A stretch of DNA of 6,704 bases, from NCBI GenBank assembly GCA_002869605.1, contig PKUI01000153.1:1-6704 (forward strand). The letters run 5' to 3'. This document shows positions 1 to 5,615 of this stretch, one piece after another. Position numbers and translations under genes: made by a program. Position 1 is the first letter of the stretch. Each line of letters starts with the position of its first letter. This DNA comes from Desulfuromonas sp. Lineage in GTDB: Bacteria; Desulfobacterota; Desulfuromonadia; Desulfuromonadales; SZUA-401. The notes under the pieces were generated by a model that searched no databases, was not told the DNA's origin, and was given only the letters and a program-made list of their open reading frames with translations.

Positions 1-1
1 C

Positions 2-484
2 CTGCTGGCGCGCAAGCGCGCTAAGGGGGGGCGTTTCGGACCGATCGAGGTCGGTGACTACTTCAACTATTACTTCGGCAACCCGGTCACGGTTAAACAG
101 GGCGAGTCGCGCGAGGTCAGGATCGAGGCGATTACCCGCCTGTCGATGCTCGAGGGGGAGGAGATCGCCCCGGTACAGGAACTCCGTGGTCACATCCGGA
201 CCGCAGCAGGGGAGCCCACGCCTGGGGTGCGGGTGTTCGCCTACCGTGAAGCCGCGATGACCGGGACTCCGGCGTTCTTCTCCCCGCCGGCCGATGCCGA
301 GGGACGCTTCGTGCTGCCGGTCGATCTCGCCGGCACCTACTACTTGGTGGCGCGCGAATCGTTCGGTGGCCCGGCTGCCCCCGGTGAATTCTACGGCCGC
401 TATGGCGGAGAACAGGGGAAGCCGATCGAGGTTAGGGAAGGCGTAGCGCTCAAGGAGGTGACCATTGATGTTCAACGGCGTTAA
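2..484 (+). CDS. C-terminal part of a carboxypeptidase-regulatory-like (Ig-like) repeat protein, 5' truncated by the window
   Basis: The reading frame is open from base 2 to a TAA at 482-484, giving the last 160 residues; the start lies outside the window. Residues 1-45 are the tail of one repeat (ARKR, GD, GNPV, then EVRIE) and residues about 60-160 are a complete repeat: GxIxTxxGEPxPGVxVFAY, then a DAEGRFVLPV strand-turn-strand, then GTYYLVAR and APGEFYGRYGG. These are hallmarks of the carboxypeptidase regulatory-like / SpaA-like beta-sandwich fold, which is usually a structural or binding module and not an enzyme. The fragment aligns closely with the gene at 1826-2869 (LxARKRxxGxRxGP, then GD and GNPV), so the two are paralogues. 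Its paralogue has a signal peptide, so export is likely. It overlaps the next gene by 17 bases. The catalytic carboxypeptidase domain is not seen. Function and total length are unknown. Confidence 0.85.
   Translation: MLARKRAKGGRFGPIEVGDYFNYYFGNPVTVKQGESREVRIEAITRLSMLEGEEIAPVQELRGHIRTAAGEPTPGVRVFAYREAAMTGTPAFFSPPADAEGRFVLPVDLAGTYYLVARESFGGPAAPGEFYGRYGGEQGKPIEVREGVALKEVTIDVQRR
452..458 (+). promoter_or_regulatory. Ribosome binding site deciding the start of the beta-helix gene
   Basis: AAGGAGG lies 9 bases before ATG 468 and 6 bases before an in-frame TTG at 465. The spacing and codon favour ATG 468. The site sits inside the coding end of the upstream gene, which suggests the two are translated together. 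Confidence 0.7.
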
Positions 485-1829
485 GCGCATGGTTGTGCTG
501 TTGCTGATCAGCCTGCTCGGGGCGGCGTCACCGCTGCTGGCCGGGTCGATGGAAAGGATCTCCCGCGATACCCGCTGGAGCGGAGAGGTGACCCTGTCCG
601 GCCCGGTGCAGGTCGACAAGGGGGCGCGTCTGACCATCGCCGCAGGAAGCACCGTACGTGCCGAACTCCCCAACAGCAAGCTGCTGGTGCTCGGCAAACT
701 GGTGGTGGCGGGGAGCTCGCAGCAACCGGTGCGCTTCGAGACGGTCTCCGGCTGGGAGGGGATTGAGTTTATCGAGGCGGAACAGGGGAGCGAGATCCGC
801 CATGCCGATTTCAACGGCGCACATCAAGCGGTGTCACTGATTGCGGCCAGCCCGCGGATCGTGGAGAGCGAATTTCGCAACTGCAAGATCGCCCTGCGGC
901 TGTTGCGCGAAGCGACGCCGCTGATCGAGAATAACCGTTTCATCGACAACGAGATCGGGGTCGACAATGAGATGCGTTCGGCGCCGACGATCCGCGGCAA
1001 CCGTTTCGAGAAGCACAGCGTTTCGGCAATTGTCGCTTCCAATAGCGCTCGCGGCCTGATCGAAGATAACCGTTTCGACAACAACAAGCAGGGGGTCGGT
1101 ATCGTACAGCCGTACCCCGACCCGTTGCGCGGCAACCGCTTTGTCGGCAACGAGACCGCGCTCTACTGCAGCCAGACCAAGAACACCCCGCTGATCGAGA
1201 AGAACCTGTTCGAGAAGAACGGCAAGGGGGTGGTGAACTACTCCTTCGCCTACCCGGCGATCGAGCACAACCGCTTCATCGATAACGACGAGGCGATCCG
1301 CAACGACCAGTTCGGATCAGCCAAGATCAGCCACAACCTGATTCGCGGTAGCAAGACGGCGTTGTACCTGAATCGCAAGTCGAATCCGCAGATCGAATAC
1401 AACCTCATCAGTGGTAACCAGCTGGCGATGTTTGTTGATTACAGCTCCTATCCACGCGTGACGAACAACCATTTTTTCGACAACGGCATGGCGGTCAAGC
1501 TCGGCATCTACCAGAGCGCCGACTGGGAGAAACGCTCCGGTTCCAAGCGCTTGGTACAGCAGGAGGCGAGCGCGCGGCGCAGCAAGAATCCGCTGCTGGC
1601 GCAGGCCCCGGAGAACTTCAACGACTATGTCGACGTCAGCGGTAACTGGTGGGGTGAGCAGAGCGCTGACCTGCAGAAGGTCGGTCCGGACGCCGACCTG
1701 GCGATGTTCCATGACCGCCGCGACCAGCCGATGGTCAGCTACCCCGGTTTCGGCGAGGGAAGCTACGCCCTTGACGTGATCCGCTATGCACCGTGGCTTA
1801 CGCAACCGGTGCCGGAGGTCGGGCCGTGA
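468..1829 (+). CDS. Exported right-handed parallel beta-helix (NosD-like) repeat protein
   Basis: Predicted 453-residue secreted protein. Residues 1-26 form a Sec signal peptide: basic MFNGVKR, a hydrophobic core, and possible cleavage after PLLA. Residues about 30-105 look like the N-terminal cap of a parallel beta-helix (WSGEVTLSGPVQV, LTIAAGSTV, LLVLGKLVVAG, then WEGIEF). From residue 129 to 350 there are ten coils of 22-23 residues with the pattern PxIExNRFxxNxxGV, typical of NosD/PbH1 repeats. A GNWWGEQ motif near residue 390, common where such helices end, is followed by a C-terminal tail. NosD of the nitrous oxide reductase system has this fold, and other members are polysaccharide lyases or surface adhesins; no catalytic residues can be assigned here, so the function is open. 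ATG 468 is chosen by its RBS. It overlaps the previous gene by 17 bases and shares GTGA with the next. The lipoprotein at 3223-4086 has the same architecture. Confidence 0.88.
   Translation: MFNGVKRMVVLLLISLLGAASPLLAGSMERISRDTRWSGEVTLSGPVQVDKGARLTIAAGSTVRAELPNSKLLVLGKLVVAGSSQQPVRFETVSGWEGIEFIEAEQGSEIRHADFNGAHQAVSLIAASPRIVESEFRNCKIALRLLREATPLIENNRFIDNEIGVDNEMRSAPTIRGNRFEKHSVSAIVASNSARGLIEDNRFDNNKQGVGIVQPYPDPLRGNRFVGNETALYCSQTKNTPLIEKNLFEKNGKGVVNYSFAYPAIEHNRFIDNDEAIRNDQFGSAKISHNLIRGSKTALYLNRKSNPQIEYNLISGNQLAMFVDYSSYPRVTNNHFFDNGMAVKLGIYQSADWEKRSGSKRLVQQEASARRSKNPLLAQAPENFNDYVDVSGNWWGEQSADLQKVGPDADLAMFHDRRDQPMVSYPGFGEGSYALDVIRYAPWLTQPVPEVGP
852..1517 (+). repeat. Ten in-frame coil repeats of about 66 bases in the beta-helix gene
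   Basis: Protein coils begin near residues 129, 151, 173, 196, 218, 241, 263, 285, 307 and 329, a spacing of 22 or 23. The best conserved DNA piece is CTGATCGAGAAxAACCGTTTC-like, seen near 921, 1056, 1191 and 1257. The copies have diverged at base level, so this is a protein structural repeat and not a recent DNA tandem array. Confidence 0.8.
1814..1818 (+). promoter_or_regulatory. Ribosome binding site for the GTG start at 1826
   Basis: GGAGG ends 7 bases before GTG 1826, inside the end of the beta-helix gene. It supports GTG 1826 over an upstream in-frame ATG at 1793, which would put 11 extra residues in front of an already complete signal peptide. The start and the preceding stop share GTGA, suggesting coupled translation. 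Confidence 0.7.
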
Positions 1830-2869
1830 AACGGCTGCTGTTTGCCGGACTGTTGTGCTTCCTCGCTCTGCTGCCTGCTGCCGTGCACGCCGGTCTGGTT
1901 GAAGGCCGACTGGTCTTCAACGGCGAGCCGTTGGCCGGGGTTGCCGTAACCGCATACCGCGGCTACGACTTGACGGCGAAGCCGTTTGCGGTCTCGACCC
2001 CGAGTGACGCCGAGGGGCGTTACCGGCTCGAACTGCCGGAGGGGGTCTACGCGTTGGCGGCGAGGGACTTGCAGCGTGGCCTGTTTGCTTTCTGTGGTTT
2101 CAACCCGGTACAGGTCGGCAACGAGCCGCTGTGGGCCGGTCTGCAGGCGGTTGCAGTGCACCCCGAAACGCGCAGGGTCTATGCCAGCGACTATGCCGGC
2201 AGCCTGAGCGGCGTAGTGCGATGTCAGGGGAAGCCGCTGGCCGATGCCTACGTCTATCTCTACCTCGACGCCAATGACGACCTGAAAGGGCAGGGCTACC
2301 GTATTTCAACACCGACCGGCGCGGACGGTCGTTTCTGGTTCGACGAACTCCCCGAGAGCAGCTACTATCTGACGGCGCGCAAGCGACAGCAGGGGGAGCG
2401 GGTCGGGCCGGTGCGTGCCGGCGACATGCTCGGTGTCTATGCCGGCAACCCGGTGATGGTCGCTGCGGCAGAGCAGACCGAGGTTGTTATCGAGACCGTG
2501 GCCAAGCTCGGTGATGACAGCCGCCATGAGACCCTCGGACGCCAGACCGATACGCTGCTGAGCGGGAGGGTGGTCGATGCCGCAGGGAAGCCGCTGGCCG
2601 GGCTGCACGTGTTCGCCTACACCGATCGTGTGATCGGTCATCAGCGTCCCGCAGCACTTTCGACGCCGACCGGGAGCGACGGCCGTTTCGAACTGTTCTT
2701 CCCTGCCGGCGGGCTCTACTACGTCGGTGCTCGCCAGGGGTATGGCGATTCGCCGGCACCGGGGGAGCTGTTCGGCATGTTCGAGGGGCAGGCCGACCAT
2801 GGATTGCACATTGACAAGGGGGAGCATCGCGAAGGTGTGGAGATTGTGGCCACGGAGATTGAACTTTAA
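1826..2869 (+). CDS. Exported protein with three carboxypeptidase-regulatory-like repeats
   Basis: Predicted 347 residues from GTG 1826. A clear Sec signal peptide (KR, then a Leu-rich core) probably ends at VHA, residues 20-22. The mature part is three repeats starting near residues 25, 127 and 245. Each has GxVxxxGxPLAgxxVxxY, then STPxxxDGRFxxxLP, then a YYLxAR strand; repeats 2 and 3 add a GD or GE loop and a tail rich in V, E and I. This is the carboxypeptidase regulatory-like beta-sandwich, found in secreted and surface proteins of many bacteria, usually for binding or structure. No metallopeptidase motif is present. Repeat 1 diverges in its second half, with an AFCGFNPVQV segment. The protein is paralogous to the fragment at 2-484, and the two flank the beta-helix gene. 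It is followed after 21 bases by the DUF3467 gene. The ligand is unknown. Confidence 0.87.
   Translation: MKRLLFAGLLCFLALLPAAVHAGLVEGRLVFNGEPLAGVAVTAYRGYDLTAKPFAVSTPSDAEGRYRLELPEGVYALAARDLQRGLFAFCGFNPVQVGNEPLWAGLQAVAVHPETRRVYASDYAGSLSGVVRCQGKPLADAYVYLYLDANDDLKGQGYRISTPTGADGRFWFDELPESSYYLTARKRQQGERVGPVRAGDMLGVYAGNPVMVAAAEQTEVVIETVAKLGDDSRHETLGRQTDTLLSGRVVDAAGKPLAGLHVFAYTDRVIGHQRPAALSTPTGSDGRFELFFPAGGLYYVGARQGYGDSPAPGELFGMFEGQADHGLHIDKGEHREGVEIVATEIEL
1898..2866 (+). repeat. Three Ig-like domain repeats, about 100-118 residues each
   Basis: Domain repeats begin near bases 1898, 2204 and 2558. The most conserved blocks are GKPLA or GEPLA, STPTGxDGRF and the YYLTAR/YYVGAR strand. A fourth related copy lies in the upstream gene at about 179-481. 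Similarity is mainly at protein level. Confidence 0.75.
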
Positions 2870-2876
2870 TTTTGCC

Positions 2877-2882
2877 AAGGAG
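2877..2882 (+). promoter_or_regulatory. Ribosome binding site of the DUF3467 gene
   Basis: AAGGAG with an 8-base spacer before ATG 2891. It is a near-ideal Shine-Dalgarno site in a short, relatively AT-rich gap of 21 bases, and no promoter or terminator fits in that gap. Confidence 0.7.
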
Positions 2883-2890
2883 CTGATTGT

Positions 2891-3196
2891 ATGAGTGATA
2901 AAAAGAAGCCGCAGGAAGTCAAGCTGCAGATCGATCTCGACGACGAGACCGCCAACGGAATCTACTCCAATCTGGCGGTGATTAACCACAGCGATTCCGA
3001 GTTCTGCCTCGACTTTATATTCGCGCAGCTGCAGGCGCCGCGAGCCAATGTGCGGGCACGGGTTATCGTTTCGCCGAAGAACGCCAAGCGGCTGCTCGGA
3101 GCACTGAACGAAAACATCAAGAAGTTTGAAAAAAAACATGGACCGATCGAGCTCGGCAGCGCTCCCGGCGGCGATTCGGTCGGCGAGTATCACTAG
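2891..3196 (+). CDS. DUF3467 family small cytosolic protein
   Basis: A 101-residue protein with no signal peptide or membrane segment. It matches the DUF3467 family by pattern: QIDLDDETANGIYSNLAVI, then HSDSEFCLDFIF, then RARVIVSPKNAKRLLGAL and NENIKKFEKKHG. The family is usually about 90-110 residues, so this copy is full length; the start is set by an AAGGAG site and the MSDKKK terminus. The function of the family is not established. The last 13 residues are Gly/Ser-rich and probably disordered. It is the only clearly cytosolic product in the operon, so a regulatory, chaperone-like or expression-linked role is possible, but nothing in the sequence shows it. Confidence 0.88.
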   Translation: MSDKKKPQEVKLQIDLDDETANGIYSNLAVINHSDSEFCLDFIFAQLQAPRANVRARVIVSPKNAKRLLGALNENIKKFEKKHGPIELGSAPGGDSVGEYH

Positions 3197-3222
3197 CCGG
3201 GACTCGGGGGGAAGACACGAGG

Positions 3223-4086
3223 ATGAGGCCCCTTTGCTGCATATTCCTGCTGCCGACACTGTTGCTGGCGGCCTGCATGATGCCGCCGCAGCTGGAACCG
3301 CTGCAATTGAGCGGCGAGACGGTGATCGACGGCCCTGCGCAGTGGCACGGCGAGGTGCGGATTGACGGACGGGTGATCGTCACTCGCAGCGGCAGCCTGA
3401 GCATCGCCCCGGGGACAAAGGTGCTGTTCATGCCGCGCGATGACGATGGTGACGGTATCGGCGACGGTGAACTGCTGATTGAGGGGAGCCTTGCGGCGCT
3501 CGGTACCCGGGAGCAGCCGATCCTGTTCACCAGCGGATCGGAGTCGCCGCAGCCGGCCGACTGGAAGTTCCTGTACCTCGACTTTGCCCGCCATGGAGAG
3601 CTGAACCACGTGATCTCCGAGTATGCCTACAGCGGAGTGCAGGTGCATTTCTGTAAGGCGACGATCCACGATTCGGTGTTTCGCCACAATGTCGACGGGG
3701 TTCGTTTCTCCACCGTCAACCTTGAGCTGGCCTACAACGATATTTACGGTAATACCCACGGCATCCGCTACGAGGAGCGCCGTGGCAAGGCCCAGGTGCA
3801 CCACAACGACATCCGAGACAACGACATCGGTATCTTCGTGGTAACCCGTGCCGAGGACCGCTCGCGGTTCGAGTTCAACAATCTTGCGGGCAACCGCTAC
3901 TACAGTGTTAAGATGGGGCTTACCCAGAGCGACGACATCAGCCTGCCACGCAACTGGTGGGGGACAACCGACGTTACCGCCATTGCCGAGACGCTGCTCG
4001 ACGCACGCGTTGATTCCACCCTCGGTGAGGTTCACGTGCGTGAACCGTTGATGGCACCGCTCGAGGATGCCGGAAGGAGAAAGTGA
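3223..4086 (+). CDS. Beta-helix (NosD-like) lipoprotein
   Basis: Predicted 287-residue lipoprotein. A type II signal peptide ends in LLLAAC, with Cys18 the likely lipidated residue; the next residue is Met, not Asp, so sorting to the outer membrane would be expected by the usual rule. Start 3223 is needed because the next Met residues (19, 20) lie after the lipobox. Residues 30-110 form the same N-cap as in the gene at 468-1829: GETVIDG, WHGEVRIDG, LSIAPGTKVLF, LLIEGSLAALGT, PILFTS. Inside it, residues 73-83 read DDDGDGIGDGE, like the Ca-binding loops of thrombospondin type 3 or EF-hand proteins. Residues about 125-235 hold degenerate coils (HDSVFRHNVDGV, LAYNDIYGNTHGI, VHHNDIRDNDIGI, EFNNLAGN), then NWWG near 242 as the terminal motif. 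No catalytic site is recognised. A purine-rich GGGGGGA about 10 bases upstream may be its RBS. The following gene starts 4 bases after the stop codon. Confidence 0.86.
   Translation: MRPLCCIFLLPTLLLAACMMPPQLEPLQLSGETVIDGPAQWHGEVRIDGRVIVTRSGSLSIAPGTKVLFMPRDDDGDGIGDGELLIEGSLAALGTREQPILFTSGSESPQPADWKFLYLDFARHGELNHVISEYAYSGVQVHFCKATIHDSVFRHNVDGVRFSTVNLELAYNDIYGNTHGIRYEERRGKAQVHHNDIRDNDIGIFVVTRAEDRSRFEFNNLAGNRYYSVKMGLTQSDDISLPRNWWGTTDVTAIAETLLDARVDSTLGEVHVREPLMAPLEDAGRRK
4074..4079 (+). promoter_or_regulatory. Ribosome binding site of the half-size binding protein gene
   Basis: AAGGAG lies 10 bases before ATG 4090 and 16 before a second in-frame ATG at 4096. The first ATG is therefore preferred. 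The site overlaps the end of the lipoprotein gene. Confidence 0.65.
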
Positions 4087-4089
4087 AGG

Positions 4090-4671
4090 ATGAAGATGGT
4101 ACGTGTACTCTGCACCAGCCTGGTGCTCTTGTTGTTCGTAGCCGGTGTTGCAAGAGCCTGTGTCGGCAAAACCGTGGTCATTGGCTCCAAGGGGAGCGTC
4201 CAGCAGGATGTGCTGGCCCAGGTGCTGGCGGTGCTGATCACCGAGCGCACCGGAACCACCGTCAAAGTGGTCCGTTTCGATTCGACCGCCGCGGCGCACC
4301 AGGCGCTGCTCAGCGCCGAGATCGACATGTATGTCGAGTATACCGGTATTGCCCAGCGTGAAACCCTCAAGGAGACGCCGGGGCCTGATGTCGCGGCGAG
4401 CTACGGTGCCGTCAAGGATGCCTACAACCGGGATCTCAACCTGATCTGGCTCGAGCCGCTCGGCTTCAGCCTCGACGGCGAACTTCCCGCGCAGGCGGCC
4501 CCGGTGGTGCGCAAGGACACCCTCAAGAAGTTCCCTGCCCTGGCCCGCCTGATCAACAAGCTCGGCGGCAAGATCGACGCGGCGGCGATCGCGGACATGG
4601 AAGAACAGGCCGTCAAGCAGTCGCTTCCAGAGGTGGCGCGCAGCTTCCTCAAGAGCCAGCGCCTGATCTGA
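4090..4671 (+). CDS. OpuAC/ProX-type substrate-binding protein, apparently reduced to one lobe
   Basis: A 193-residue exported protein. Residues 1-23 are a signal peptide ending in ARA, with Cys24 the first mature residue. Residues 28-126 match the N-terminal half of the glycine betaine/choline (quaternary amine) binding proteins of ABC importers: VVIGSKGSVQQDVLAQVL, AAAHQALLSAEIDMYVEYTG (67-86), and LIWLEPLGF (118-126). Directly after this, residues 133-147 read PAQAAPVVRKDTLKK, which in normal members comes some 80-100 residues later, after the second lobe; the end (PEVARSFLKSQRLI) matches the family C terminus. Full members are roughly 270-300 residues, so the middle lobe is missing while both ends are kept in one frame. 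The DNA has no extra length, so a frameshift does not explain it. A two-lobe clamp cannot form, and no permease or ATPase gene is in the window, so transport is doubtful; a redox- or sensor-linked binding role is possible. The family call is strong; the function is uncertain. Confidence 0.82.
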   Translation: MKMVRVLCTSLVLLLFVAGVARACVGKTVVIGSKGSVQQDVLAQVLAVLITERTGTTVKVVRFDSTAAAHQALLSAEIDMYVEYTGIAQRETLKETPGPDVAASYGAVKDAYNRDLNLIWLEPLGFSLDGELPAQAAPVVRKDTLKKFPALARLINKLGGKIDAAAIADMEEQAVKQSLPEVARSFLKSQRLI

Positions 4672-4686
4672 CAGACGTGGCCGAGC

Positions 4687-4691
4687 GAGGT
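4687..4691 (+). promoter_or_regulatory. Ribosome binding site for ATG 4701 of the DUF362 gene
   Basis: GAGGT with a 10-base spacer before ATG 4701. An alternative in-frame GTG at 4677 has no recognisable Shine-Dalgarno site before it, so the shorter form is preferred; both forms keep the Tat motif. Confidence 0.5.
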
Positions 4692-4700
4692 TACCAGCGT

Positions 4701-5615
4701 ATGGATCGAAGACGCTTTATTCAGCAGAGTCTCAAACTGTCGCTGGCCGCGGCCTCCGCCGGGGCCCTGCCGGCGCTCGAGCTGTGGCCGCTGACGGCGC
4801 AGGCCGCCGTGCCGCCGGGTGAGCTGGCGGTGCGAAGTGGCAGCGACTACGCGCAGCAGGTCGATGCCTGCATCGAGGCGCTTGGCGGCATGTCGCGCTT
4901 CGTCAAGCGGGGTGACGTGGTGGTGGTCAAGCCGAACATCGGCTGGGACCGCACCCCGGAGCTCGCCGCCAACACCCACCCGGTGGTGGTGCAGGCGGTC
5001 ATCCGCCAGTGTCTAGAGGCCGGGGCGAAGCAGGTGCGGGTGTTTGACCGCACCTGTAACGACGCGCGCCGCTGCTACGTCAGCAGCGGTATTCAGCAGG
5101 CGGTCGAGGCGCTGCAGAGTGAGCGGGCGGTGATTGAGCACATGGACCGTCGCGCCTTTCGCGAGCTCGAAATCAAGGGCGGGGTCGGGCTGTCGCGCTG
5201 GTCCTTCTACCAGCCGGCGCTAGAGGCCGACAGCTTCATCAACCTGCCGATCGCCAAGCACCACTCGATCAGCCGCCTGACCCTCGGCATGAAGAATGTC
5301 ATGGGGGTGATCGGCGGCAATCGCGGCGTGCTGCATCGTCAGATCGAGGAGACGCTGTGTGATATCAACCTGGTGATCCCGAGCAGCCTGACGCTGGTCG
5401 ACGCCACCCGCATCCTGATTGCCAACGGTCCGGTCGGTGGTCGCCTCGAGGATGTGCGCACCACTGAGACGGTGATCGCCTCCCCCGACATCGTGCTCGC
5501 CGACAGCTACGCCGCGACCCTGTTCGGTCTGCAGCCGGACGAGGTGCCGACCCTCGCCGCCGCTGCGCGCCGCGGCTTGGGGAGCATCGACCTTAAAGCC
5601 GCGAGGCGCGTGTGA
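4701..5615 (+). CDS. DUF362 domain protein with Tat signal peptide
   Basis: A 304-residue protein. The N terminus is MDRRRFIQQSLK followed by an Ala-rich stretch and an AQA cleavage site near residue 35, a good twin-arginine signal, so it is probably exported already folded. The rest fits DUF362: GDVVVVKPNIGWD (71-83), NTHPVVVQAVIRQCLEAGA (91-109), VRVFDRTCNDARRC (112-125), INLPIAKHH (180-188), LGMKNVMGVIGG (195-206), then a C-terminal region with PDIVLADSYAATLFG. The family function is not settled; some members carry extra ferredoxin domains, but this copy has only five cysteines after the signal (57, 104, 119, 125, 220) and no CxxCxxC. Its stop overlaps the GTG start of the membrane iron-sulfur gene by 4 bases, which argues that the two products act together. 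Tat export suggests a bound cofactor or a folded complex, but that is inference. Confidence 0.87.
   Translation: MDRRRFIQQSLKLSLAAASAGALPALELWPLTAQAAVPPGELAVRSGSDYAQQVDACIEALGGMSRFVKRGDVVVVKPNIGWDRTPELAANTHPVVVQAVIRQCLEAGAKQVRVFDRTCNDARRCYVSSGIQQAVEALQSERAVIEHMDRRAFRELEIKGGVGLSRWSFYQPALEADSFINLPIAKHHSISRLTLGMKNVMGVIGGNRGVLHRQIEETLCDINLVIPSSLTLVDATRILIANGPVGGRLEDVRTTETVIASPDIVLADSYAATLFGLQPDEVPTLAAAARRGLGSIDLKAARRV
5603..5606 (+). promoter_or_regulatory. Ribosome binding site for GTG 5612
   Basis: GAGG, 5 bases before GTG 5612 and inside the DUF362 gene. The site is weak, and translation is probably helped by coupling through the GTGA overlap at 5612-5615. Confidence 0.5.

Noticed and set aside
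465..467. TTG as start of the beta-helix gene
   Set aside because: ATG at 468 follows immediately, with better spacing from AAGGAGG.
852..1517. CRISPR array or DNA tandem repeat
   Set aside because: The 66-base rhythm is diverged, in frame and coding; there are no identical direct repeats with unique spacers.
1826..2869. Zinc carboxypeptidase
   Set aside because: Only regulatory-like beta-sandwich repeats are present; no HxxE metal site or peptidase domain is seen.
3197..3222. Promoter or terminator in the gap before the lipoprotein gene
   Set aside because: The 26 bases are G-rich and hold no inverted repeat, T-run or -10/-35 pair.
2306..3259. Open frame of 317 codons on the - strand
   Set aside because: It is the same codon-mirror effect, running across the second Ig-like repeat gene and the DUF3467 gene, both of which are well supported on the + strand.
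3193..4299. Long open frame of 368 codons on the - strand
   Set aside because: Its codons lie exactly opposite those of the beta-helix lipoprotein gene. Antisense stops there need TTA, CTA or TCA codons, which are rare in this GC-rich DNA, so long antisense frames are expected. The product has no recognisable domain, whereas the + strand gene has a lipobox and family motifs.
4465..4490. Frameshift or sequencing error as the cause of the short binding protein
   Set aside because: Both family segments are in the same frame and directly joined, with no intervening DNA that could encode the missing lobe in another frame.
4677..4700. GTG 4677 as start of the DUF362 gene, adding 8 residues
   Set aside because: There is no Shine-Dalgarno site before it, while ATG 4701 has one and gives a typical short Tat n-region. 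The longer form cannot be fully excluded.
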